A DNA stretch of 64,000 nucleotides from Persephonella marina EX-H1. GTDB taxonomy: Bacteria; Aquificota; Aquificia; Aquificales; Hydrogenothermaceae. The notes under the pieces are model-generated. The model was given only the letters and a program-made list of their open reading frames with translations, did not search any database and had not been told where the DNA came from. Numbering within the stretch: the stretch's first letter is position 1; each line of letters starts with the position of its first letter. Of this stretch, positions 1 to 7,426 are shown piece by piece. A program made the position numbers and the translations under genes. The stretch lies in contig NC_012440.1 of the NCBI RefSeq assembly GCF_000021565.1, positions 1,256,210 to 1,320,209 on the forward strand. Reading direction: 5' to 3'.

Positions 1-1479
1 TTATTAAATCTTTTTAAAGAATACATAGAAGATTTACAAAATTTGGATGATGAGGAAAATTTTGAAAAATTAGCAAAGAAATATTTTAAAAATAAAGATA
101 TAAAAATAGAGAACCTACCAACTCTTTTACCAGTTGAAATATTTGATAGATTTAAAAGGATTTTACAGGGATTTACTCTTTTGAAGAAAAAGTTGAATAA
201 GATACCTTCAAAAAATGATATAAAAAAAGATAAAAATTTACTAATTGATGTTTTAAATGAAGCTATCTCAATAATGGAATCTGAAAGAGAAGAATTTTGG
301 GAAAGTGATGTTCAGATATATCTAAGAAATATCTACGGACAGAAAAGCTTTTTAAACCTTAGTGTTAATAAAGATAGATTTGAAAAATTTTATAAAGATT
401 TTGAAAAACCTTTAATTGAAAGCAGTGTTAAACGTGACAAAACTTATAAATGCATAAACTGCATAGACAGGCAAGCCAAAAAAGATACTATTTTTGATAC
501 AGGAATTTCTAAATTTTATGGATTAAATCCAGATAGTGTGAACTTTGTCTGGAACTTTAAACCAAAACTTCCCCTCTGTGAAATCTGTGAAATTATTTAT
601 TTCTCTTATTTTGCTGGATTAATCCCCGTGAATAAGAATGGAAAAACTGTTTTCTATTATGTTAATTCCGACACTTCATTAGAAAGTCTGTTAAAAGAAA
701 ATCTTTTACTTGAAAGAAAACTTACAAAAGAGATTTCTGAAAATCCATTTATTGAATTTTTCACAGAACTTGTTTTGATGTCTGAAGAAGAAAGAGCAAG
801 ATATACATTACAAAACACAGTTATTATAGAATTGGACTTAAACAATGAAACGATGCCAAAGATTTACAGTTTTAATATTTCAAGGGAAAAAGCAGAATTT
901 TTAGTAAACAACAAAGAAAACTTCCAAAAATTATCAAAAGTATTTTACAAGATAAAGAATGACAGCTTTTCAGTATTACCGGAAGTTATAGAAAAAACGT
1001 TAAACAACAGTTTGAACTTTAAGTATTTAAACAGATTGATAAAATTACATTTAAAAAACGCCAATGACTCAAGCTATTACGCCACAAATATAACCAGCTA
1101 TCAGCTTCAGTTATTAAATCTTTTAACAAAGGAATTTTTACAAAAAGTAATTTTAGGAGGAACTGATATGGGTATTGATGAAAATAATCTCTGGAGCATT
1201 TACTACCAGGGTATAGACCTTGCAAAAAAACTAAGAGAATCTAATGCTGAAAATAAGATCCAATCAATTGCTTACAAACTTCTTAATGCTCTCAGGATAG
1301 GAGATACAAATCAGTTTATGGATGTCCTGATCAGAACATATATGGCTTATGGAGAAGAAATTCCTTCCACTTTTGTGAAAGCCATATCTGATAAAAATAC
1401 ATTTTATCCTTTAGGCTATAGCTTTTTAAATGGATTACTCGGCAAAGAAAAACCAAAGGAGGTTTCAAATAATGAGTAA
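1..1479 (+). CDS. cas8: Type I-B Cas8 (Cst1-like, CXXC-CXXC family), 5' end outside window
   Basis: Large subunit of a type I-B (Tneap) Cascade complex, which recognises target DNA and PAM. Two zinc-finger-like pairs are visible, CINC at about bases 451-462 and CEIC at 577-588, the hallmark of the Cst1 family. The frame is open back to base 1 and the upstream codons read as ordinary protein; a TTG at 43 is the only visible start candidate and has no ribosome binding site, so the true start very probably lies outside the window. The stop overlaps the cas7 start. Family assignment rests on the Cys pairs and on the cas7-cas5-cas3 order downstream. Confidence 0.85.
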   Translation, partial: LLNLFKEYIEDLQNLDDEENFEKLAKKYFKNKDIKIENLPTLLPVEIFDRFKRILQGFTLLKKKLNKIPSKNDIKKDKNLLIDVLNEAISIMESEREEFWESDVQIYLRNIYGQKSFLNLSVNKDRFEKFYKDFEKPLIESSVKRDKTYKCINCIDRQAKKDTIFDTGISKFYGLNPDSVNFVWNFKPKLPLCEICEIIYFSYFAGLIPVNKNGKTVFYYVNSDTSLESLLKENLLLERKLTKEISENPFIEFFTELVLMSEEERARYTLQNTVIIELDLNNETMPKIYSFNISREKAEFLVNNKENFQKLSKVFYKIKNDSFSVLPEVIEKTLNNSLNFKYLNRLIKLHLKNANDSSYYATNITSYQLQLLNLLTKEFLQKVILGGTDMGIDENNLWSIYYQGIDLAKKLRESNAENKIQSIAYKLLNALRIGDTNQFMDVLIRTYMAYGEEIPSTFVKAISDKNTFYPLGYSFLNGLLGKEKPKEVSNNE

Positions 1480-2404
1480 CTTACAACCAAAAGGATTAAC
1501 AATATCAATAATCTTTGATGCGATGAGTTTAAACTATGGAGAAGGAGTTGGAAATATTTCTGAACTAAAAAAATTATCAAGGTCTGGCGAGCTTTACTCT
1601 TATGAATCAAGACAGGCAATAAGGTTTGATACATACCGATTACTAAAAGAAATTTTTGGGATAGATAGTGATAAAGAAGAACCTCTAACAGGGGACAATG
1701 ATGTTGTTCAATTTAAACCTGAAGCTAATGTAAAAGATTATATTGAAGCTGATTTATTTGGTTATATGAAAACAGAAAAAGATAAAGGGGCTTTAACAAG
1801 GCCTGCAGTAGTTAGAATAAATCCAGCAATATCTTTAGAACCTATGAATTTAGATGTGGAGTTTGGAACAAATCTAAATTTTGCTCAAAGAGCAGGAACA
1901 AATCCTAATCCTTTCCAGTTTGAACACCATTCTTCCCTTTACTCGTACACCATAACCATAGAACTTGATAAAGTAGGTAAAGACGAAAACGACGAAATTG
2001 ATATAGAACCAGAAGAAAAGGCAAGAAGAATTAATATGCTCCTTGATGTATTAAAAATATTAAACAGAAATATCAAAGGAAGAATGGAAAGTCTGAATCC
2101 ACTTTTTGCCATTGGCGGAGTTTACAATGTAAAAAATCCATTTTTCCTCGGCAGACTAAAAGTTAGTTACAATAAAGAGAACAGGAAATATTCTGTTAAA
2201 ACTCCTATAATAGCCTCTATTTTAGATATAAGTTTCAATGGAGAAAAAGTTAAAGATAATACCCATATAGGTATTATAGAAGGATACTGGGAAAACGAAT
2301 CCGACATTAAAGAACTACTGCCAGATAATCAGGTTCACAATATAAATGATTTCTTTGAGGAGCTAAAGAAAAAGGTTAACGATTATTATGGGATAAAAAA
2401 TTAA
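1472..2404 (+). CDS. cas7: Type I-B Cas7 (Cst2/DevR family)
   Basis: Backbone subunit of Cascade, coating the crRNA. The N-terminus has the Cst2/DevR pattern: a hydrophobic strand followed by FDAMSLNYGEGVGN and a SRQAIRFD segment. I start it at ATG 1472 because AAAGGAGG at 1455-1462 sits nine bases upstream; an in-frame TTG at 1430 would add 14 residues encoded inside cas8. The resulting 310 aa is normal for the family. It overlaps the cas8 stop by eight bases, indicating translational coupling. Confidence 0.92.
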   Translation: MSNLQPKGLTISIIFDAMSLNYGEGVGNISELKKLSRSGELYSYESRQAIRFDTYRLLKEIFGIDSDKEEPLTGDNDVVQFKPEANVKDYIEADLFGYMKTEKDKGALTRPAVVRINPAISLEPMNLDVEFGTNLNFAQRAGTNPNPFQFEHHSSLYSYTITIELDKVGKDENDEIDIEPEEKARRINMLLDVLKILNRNIKGRMESLNPLFAIGGVYNVKNPFFLGRLKVSYNKENRKYSVKTPIIASILDISFNGEKVKDNTHIGIIEGYWENESDIKELLPDNQVHNINDFFEELKKKVNDYYGIKN

Positions 2405-2438
2405 TTATGAAACTTGTAATCTGAATAGAATTTTATAT

Positions 2439-2465
2439 AGTATTACTAAGAGTATTATTAAGAGG
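2439..2465 (+). promoter_or_regulatory. 12-bp direct repeats before the toxin-antitoxin module
   Basis: AGTATTACTAAG (2439-2450) and AGTATTATTAAG (2451-2462) are adjacent direct repeats with one mismatch, leading into AGAGG (2461-2465), ten bases before the antitoxin ATG. Type II antitoxins often repress their own operon by binding repeated sites at this place, so these are candidate operator half-sites. The role is an inference from position. Confidence 0.35.
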
Positions 2466-2474
2466 TCTATAGTT

Positions 2475-2723
2475 ATGATTATAACGGCAAATGAACTGAA
2501 AACAAAAGGAATTTCCTTTGTTGAGAAAATTCTAAAAAAATACAGGGAAGCATATATCTCTGTTAGAGGGAAGCCTAAGTTTGTCATATTACCAATTGAA
2601 GAATATGAAAAACTGAAAGAAGCGGAACTTGAAAAAATTATAAAAGAAGCAGAAGAGGATTATAAAGCAGGTAGGATTATAAAAGAAACTGCAGAGGAAC
2701 ATATAAAAAGATTGGGAATATAA
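2475..2723 (+). CDS. Phd/YefM-type antitoxin
   Basis: 82-aa putative antitoxin of a type II toxin-antitoxin pair. The N-terminal half has the Phd/YefM layout: short strand IITANELK, helix, then PKFVILPIEEYEKLKEAE, the typical V-I-L-x-x-x-E-Y-E-x-L segment. The C-terminal half is highly charged and probably folds onto the toxin. The stop codon directly abuts the toxin ATG. It lies between cas7 and cas5, in the same direction, which is unusual; it was probably inserted into the cas operon. Antitoxin function is inferred from family pattern and pairing. Confidence 0.8.
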   Translation: MIITANELKTKGISFVEKILKKYREAYISVRGKPKFVILPIEEYEKLKEAELEKIIKEAEEDYKAGRIIKETAEEHIKRLGI

Positions 2724-3002
2724 ATGTATCAGCTTGTCTTTACTGAAACATATTTAAGAAGGGAAAAGGATTTCTTAAAAAAACACAAGGACTTGATCCC
2801 ACGATACAAGAAAGTTTTAAGATTGCTAGAAATAAATCCGTATCATCCTTCATTAAGGTTACACAAACTAAAGGGGAAATTTAAAGATAAGTATTCTGTC
2901 TCTATAACAATGAATTACCGCATTATTATTACATTTGCTGTCGTTGAGAATGAAATCGTATTGATAGATATAGGTTCCCATGATGAGATATATAAAGGAT
3001 AA
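2724..3002 (+). CDS. RelE/YafQ-like toxin
   Basis: 92-aa RelE/ParE-superfamily protein, probably a ribosome-dependent mRNA endonuclease. Visible family features are the basic N-terminal helices (REKDFLKKHK), the LRLHKLKGKFKDKYSV segment with central basic residues, NYRIIITF and the terminal IGSHDEIYKG motif, where the His-Asp pair matches YafQ-like toxins. It starts directly after the antitoxin stop. The next gene, cas5, starts 16 bases downstream, so the toxin is embedded in the cas transcript. A ParE-like gyrase poison is the alternative, but the HDEIY ending favours the mRNase branch. Confidence 0.8.
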   Translation: MYQLVFTETYLRREKDFLKKHKDLIPRYKKVLRLLEINPYHPSLRLHKLKGKFKDKYSVSITMNYRIIITFAVVENEIVLIDIGSHDEIYKG

Positions 3003-3018
3003 GTGGGGGAAAATGTTT

Positions 3019-3741
3019 ATGAAGATTTTAAGAATTAAAGCCTATCAACTTTTTGCGAATTACAGAAAACCAATGAGTTACAACTACTGGGATAGCTATC
3101 CACTACCGCCTCTTTCAACTATTAGAGGTTGGTTTCACTACGTAGTCTGGAACGGAAACAAAGATGAAAACAGGCATTATATTCCTATCTCTATGAGTAT
3201 TCAGGGAAAGTTCTCTTCTGTAATTCAGGATTTACAGACACTTATAAAGTTTGATAGAAAAAGGAACACAAAAGGAGAAATCGTAATAGAAGGCTTTAAC
3301 AAAGCTTTCTCAAAATCTCCGACTTATGTAACAAATATTTTTGATATAAACCTACATATATACATAAAAGCAGAAGAACACTTTCTGCACAGATTTATTG
3401 AAAATGTTTTCAAATTAGAGTATCCATCAATTGGAAGATACGAAGATTTAGTTAGAATTGATGAGTTAAAGATAATAGAGCCAGAACCTATAGATCTCTA
3501 TGAAGAGCCTCACGATATATACTACGGGATTTACATTAACAAAAAAACTGCCGACTATTTTGGACTTAGGGGAATAAACTACAGAATGAACTTTAAGTAT
3601 GATGGTGACCTGCTTAATAAAACAGGACTAAGATACTTTGAGAGGAAAGATATAGTATATGTTGATAATGCTGTATTGGGAGAAGGAGAAATCTTATTTG
3701 ATAAAGAAGAAAACAGGGTAATAGATTTAGTAGGGGATTAA
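3019..3741 (+). CDS. cas5: Type I-B Cas5
   Basis: Cascade subunit that caps the 5' handle of crRNA. The N-terminus MKILRIKAYQLFANYRKP, the SYPLPPLSTIRGWFHYVVW segment and a conserved F-strand are the Cas5 signature (first strand of a RAMP fold plus a Pro-rich loop). I choose ATG 3019 because the purine-rich GGGGGA at 3005-3010 then lies eight bases away; ATG 3013 is too close, and ATG 2980 would overlap the toxin. 240 aa is typical. It is separated from cas7 only by the toxin-antitoxin pair. Confidence 0.87.
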   Translation: MKILRIKAYQLFANYRKPMSYNYWDSYPLPPLSTIRGWFHYVVWNGNKDENRHYIPISMSIQGKFSSVIQDLQTLIKFDRKRNTKGEIVIEGFNKAFSKSPTYVTNIFDINLHIYIKAEEHFLHRFIENVFKLEYPSIGRYEDLVRIDELKIIEPEPIDLYEEPHDIYYGIYINKKTADYFGLRGINYRMNFKYDGDLLNKTGLRYFERKDIVYVDNAVLGEGEILFDKEENRVIDLVGD

Positions 3742-3759
3742 AAATCAAGATTAATAGTT

Positions 3760-6009
3760 ATGAGGAAAATTTATGCAAAAATCTATTACAAAGACGGAAA
3801 ACCAGTTCCAGAAACTTTAGAGGAACATACGGAAAATCTTCTGATAGAGCTTGAAAAGCTAAAAAATATATACGGCAGAGATATAGTAATTAATGAAGAT
3901 TTTTGGGAAAATTTAAAATTTGCCTGTTTATTTCATGATTTAGGAAAAGTATCTGATAATTTTCAAAGTAAGTTGAAGAGAATTGTAGGTGAAAAAATCC
4001 CCAGGGGAGTGGATAAAGAAATACCTCATAATTTTCTGTCTGGAATATTTTTATATTCAAAATCAATAAGAAAATTAATACCAAGAGAGTTTTTTGATTA
4101 TATTTTTTATGCTGTAGTTTTTCACCACGATAGAGAGATCAATTTTGATAGTAATTATCTTAAGGAAGTTGTGGAAAAGGATATTTCAAAAAAAGCTGAT
4201 TTACTAAACTGGCTGGAAAAGTATTCAATAGTTATAGACCGTGTTGACCCAGACAGATCAGGGATTCTTTTTAAGAAAATAAAAGAATTTAAATATAGTG
4301 AACATGAAAAAACAAAAGAAGTTAAAAGGTCTAAATACTTCATACTACTAAAGGGATTACTTCACCGTCTTGACCACTCAGCATCTGCAAAAGTAAATGT
4401 GGAAGAAGAAAGAATAAAAAATCCAAGGGAAAAACTAATACAAAAACTTTCTAAAAAAGAAAATTTTACAGGACTAAAACCATTTCAGGAAAAAGCAAAA
4501 GATTATGAGAATGAAAACATACTTTTAACCGCTTCAACAGGAATGGGAAAAACAGAGTTTGCTATAAACTGGATAGGTGAAAGTAAAGCATTTTATACTT
4601 TGCCTGTCAGGGTATCTGTTAACGCAATGTATGATAGGTTTGTTAACTATTTCGGTAAAGATAAAATAGGACTTCTTCACAGCGATGCTGTTTTTTATGG
4701 ATTTGATAAATACGAAAAGTTTGAGGACAACCTATCAATAGAAGAGCATATAATTAGAACTCAGGCAACAAGACAGTTTGCTATGCCGATAACAATAACC
4801 ACTGCTGACCAGTTATTTACAGCTACATTTAAATATCCGGGATATGAAAAGGTATATGCTACACTTGCATACTCCAAAATAGTTTTAGATGAGCCACAAA
4901 GCTATTCTCCTGATACATTAGCAATAATAATCAAAGGTCTTCAGGAAATATCTGAACTTGGTGGGAAGTTTTGCTTTATGAGTGCTACCATACATCCGTT
5001 CATAAGGGAAAGATTAAAGGATTACTGTCGTATATTAGACGCCGTTTTTAATACAGAAAAAAAGCATAAAATTACCTTACTGGATAACTCTTTAGAAGAA
5101 ACAACAGAAAAAATAAAAGATCTGTATAAAAAAGGCAAAAAAGTCTTAGTGATCCTGAACACCGTAAAAAAATCACAGGAGATATACAAATTACTTAAAG
5201 ATGATAAAACCAATGTAAAACTTCTTCACTCACTATTTATAAACAGGGACAGAAAAGAAAAAGAAGATCAGATAAAAGAGAATTTCAAGACAGAACAACC
5301 AGTCATCTGGATAACAACTCAACTTGTAGAGGCATCTCTGGATATAGATTATGACGTCTTATTTACTGAAATAGCTACTCTTGATGCATTAATACAGAGA
5401 ATGGGAAGAGTAAACAGAAGGAAAGGCAGAACAATTGATGAAAACAGTTCTCCAAATATATTTATTGCCTTGAACAACCCATCAGATCAGGGAAAAATAT
5501 ACAATAAAAATATTGTAGAGTTAACGAAGGAAGCTTTAAAAAACTATGAAGGAGAAATACTGACAGAAGAGATAAAACAGTCATTAATGGAAGAAGTTTA
5601 TAATGAAGAAAAAATAAAAAGCACAAAGTTTTATGAAAAGTTTGAGAAGAACTTAGAATTATTGGAATACGGTTATCAGGCAGATACCAAAGGAGAAGCT
5701 CAAAAATTATTTAGAGAGGTCCTAAATATAAATGTAATTCCCGAAAAGATACTTAATGAAAATTATACACAGATAGATAATCTGATTAACCAGATTTTGG
5801 ACAAGTCAATACCATATCCAGAGAGATTAAAGAGCATTCATAAATTAAACTCTTTCACTTTAGGTCTTCCAATCTTCAGAATAAAAGACCAGATCCCAAC
5901 AGACATAACACCACCTAAAATGAGGAACAAAATATTTTCCGTAAATTTTGATTATAATAGCGAACTCGGATTAATTATTGAAAGTCAGCAACTTGGTGAA
6001 ATTTTATAA
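3760..6009 (+). CDS. cas3: Cas3 HD nuclease-helicase
   Basis: Target-degrading nuclease-helicase recruited by Cascade. The N-terminal HD domain shows HD at residues 59-60 (FHDLGK), FHHD at 121-124 and LHRLDHSAS near 201-209. The helicase follows: Walker A TASTGMGKT ending at 265, motif II DEPQ at 377-380, SAT at 408-410 and motif VI QRMGRVNRR near 546-554. At 749 aa, HD and helicase are fused in the usual order and all main catalytic motifs are present. It starts 18 bases after cas5. The next gene is separated by 128 bases with an operator-like palindrome. Confidence 0.95.
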   Translation: MRKIYAKIYYKDGKPVPETLEEHTENLLIELEKLKNIYGRDIVINEDFWENLKFACLFHDLGKVSDNFQSKLKRIVGEKIPRGVDKEIPHNFLSGIFLYSKSIRKLIPREFFDYIFYAVVFHHDREINFDSNYLKEVVEKDISKKADLLNWLEKYSIVIDRVDPDRSGILFKKIKEFKYSEHEKTKEVKRSKYFILLKGLLHRLDHSASAKVNVEEERIKNPREKLIQKLSKKENFTGLKPFQEKAKDYENENILLTASTGMGKTEFAINWIGESKAFYTLPVRVSVNAMYDRFVNYFGKDKIGLLHSDAVFYGFDKYEKFEDNLSIEEHIIRTQATRQFAMPITITTADQLFTATFKYPGYEKVYATLAYSKIVLDEPQSYSPDTLAIIIKGLQEISELGGKFCFMSATIHPFIRERLKDYCRILDAVFNTEKKHKITLLDNSLEETTEKIKDLYKKGKKVLVILNTVKKSQEIYKLLKDDKTNVKLLHSLFINRDRKEKEDQIKENFKTEQPVIWITTQLVEASLDIDYDVLFTEIATLDALIQRMGRVNRRKGRTIDENSSPNIFIALNNPSDQGKIYNKNIVELTKEALKNYEGEILTEEIKQSLMEEVYNEEKIKSTKFYEKFEKNLELLEYGYQADTKGEAQKLFREVLNINVIPEKILNENYTQIDNLINQILDKSIPYPERLKSIHKLNSFTLGLPIFRIKDQIPTDITPPKMRNKIFSVNFDYNSELGLIIESQQLGEIL

Positions 6010-6080
6010 AATCTTTTAACTCATTTTTTTTTAAAACTACAAATTATTTTATATAAAAAGTTGATTTTGAATAGAAATGG

Positions 6081-6125
6081 ACAGAAAAATTTTTATACAG
6101 AATTTAGTTTACAGAAATTTTCTGT
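6081..6125 (+). promoter_or_regulatory. Operator-like cluster of ACAGAA half-sites
   Basis: Between cas3 and the nucleotidyltransferase, ACAGAA occurs at 6081, 6097 and 6111. The last forms a perfect inverted repeat, ACAGAAA-T-TTTCTGT (6111-6125), ending 12 bases before the ATG of the next gene. Such a cluster in the only sizeable gap of the operon suggests a transcription-factor site controlling the nucleotidyltransferase-cas4 part separately. The regulator is unknown; AT-richness makes some repeats likely by chance. Confidence 0.4.
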
Positions 6126-6137
6126 TATATTTGTAAA

Positions 6138-6926
6138 ATGCAAGATTTAATAAGACAAAAACTTAAAAATATTGAAAAAAATCACAACATAAAAATCCTC
6201 TATGCCTGTGAGTCTGGAAGCAGAGCGTGGGGATTTGAATCTCCTGACAGTGATTATGACATCAGATTTATATATGTAGAAAAACTGGATTACTACCTGT
6301 CAATAGAGCAAAAAAGGGATACCATTGAAATAATCGACGGAGAACTTGACTTTGTCGGATGGGAGCTTAAAAAAGCTCTGTTTCTGCTCAGGAAATCAAA
6401 TCCTTCCCTCATTGAGTGGTTAAACTCTCCTAGAGTTTACCTGAAAGATGAAGAATTTTATAAAAAAATCAAAAAACTCATGGAAAAGTCCTTCAACCCA
6501 AAATCCCTGATGTACCACTACTTCCACATGGCAAAATCAAACTACAGAGAATATCTAAAGGGAGATTTAGTAAAGGTAAAAAAATACTTCTATGTGTTAA
6601 GACCTATATTTGCATTAAATTGGATCCAAGATAAAAAAAGAATTCCACCAATAGAATTTGAGATTCTTTTGAACGGAGTCCATATTTCAGATAAAGTTAA
6701 ACTTGAAATCTTAAAACTACTAAAAGAAAAAAAGAATACAAAAGAACTGGATCTTAGACCAAAAATTAAAATATTGAATGAGTTTATAGAAAAAAATATA
6801 GATTATTATGAGAAATTTTTGAAAGAGTTTGATTTTAGGACAAATCTTCCTGAAGTTTACGGCTATAACTTCCTATTAAGAAGAATGATTTTCAAATATG
6901 ATACTGAAATATGCAACCCGAAATAA
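6138..6926 (+). CDS. RlaP-like nucleotidyltransferase (COG3541 type)
   Basis: 262-aa DNA-polymerase-beta-superfamily nucleotidyltransferase resembling the RlaP/YcgL group (PF10127), some of which belong to RNA repair operons. The catalytic core is visible: GSRAWG at residues 27-32, SDYD with Asp39 and Asp41 as metal ligands, and GELDF with Asp71 as the third acidic residue. The C-terminal half is helical, Lys-rich and conserved in style with the family. It overlaps cas4 by 16 bases, so the two are co-translated. It is not a usual cas gene; its substrate (tRNA, crRNA, protein) cannot be told from sequence. Confidence 0.8.
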   Translation: MQDLIRQKLKNIEKNHNIKILYACESGSRAWGFESPDSDYDIRFIYVEKLDYYLSIEQKRDTIEIIDGELDFVGWELKKALFLLRKSNPSLIEWLNSPRVYLKDEEFYKKIKKLMEKSFNPKSLMYHYFHMAKSNYREYLKGDLVKVKKYFYVLRPIFALNWIQDKKRIPPIEFEILLNGVHISDKVKLEILKLLKEKKNTKELDLRPKIKILNEFIEKNIDYYEKFLKEFDFRTNLPEVYGYNFLLRRMIFKYDTEICNPK

Positions 6927-7423
6927 ACTTTGAAGAGCTTAAGGTTAATGGGATTAAAATCAATTATTACTTTATTTGTCCCAGAAAGTTATGGCTTTTT
7001 GATAGAAAGATCACGATGGAAGAAAAGTCTGACAGGGTTCTTATGGGGGCGTTACTTCACGAAACCAGTTACAAAAGAGATAAAACTAAAGAAGTTCTGA
7101 TTGATAATATTATCTCAATTGATATCCTGGATAACTTAAACATCAGAGAAGTTAAATACTCTGATAGAATGGCAGAAGCTGATAGAATGCAAATTCTATA
7201 CTATCTGTATTATCTAAAAAAGCTTGGAATAAGCAAAAAAGGGATAATAAACTATCCCAAGCAAAAGAGAAGAGAATTTGTAGAGCTTACACCAGAAGAT
7301 GAAAGGAAGATAGAGCAGGCTTTAATGGAAATAGATAGAATACTAAAGCAGGAAAAACCACCACCTGTGATAGATGTCCCATATTGCAAAAAATGTGCTT
7401 ATTTTGAGTTTTGCTTTGGGTGA
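6911..7423 (+). CDS. cas4: Cas4 Fe-S exonuclease
   Basis: Adaptation nuclease that trims prespacers and selects the PAM. All four cluster Cys are present: Cys23 (ICPRKLW) and Cys159, Cys162, Cys168 (CKKCAYFEFC at the C-terminus). The RecB-like nuclease residues are His50, Asp71, Glu80-x-Lys82 and Gln94. 170 aa is the usual length for the short type I Cas4. The start lies inside the preceding nucleotidyltransferase gene. Downstream the operon is broken by two opposite-strand genes before cas1. Confidence 0.93.
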   Translation: MQPEINFEELKVNGIKINYYFICPRKLWLFDRKITMEEKSDRVLMGALLHETSYKRDKTKEVLIDNIISIDILDNLNIREVKYSDRMAEADRMQILYYLYYLKKLGISKKGIINYPKQKRREFVELTPEDERKIEQALMEIDRILKQEKPPPVIDVPYCKKCAYFEFCFG

Positions 7424-7426
7424 TTT

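Noticed and set aside
6138-6926. MNT-type antitoxin of a HEPN/MNT pair
   Set aside because: The protein is larger, with the GSRAWG and C-terminal features of the RlaP group, and no HEPN-like partner adjoins; cas4 overlaps instead.
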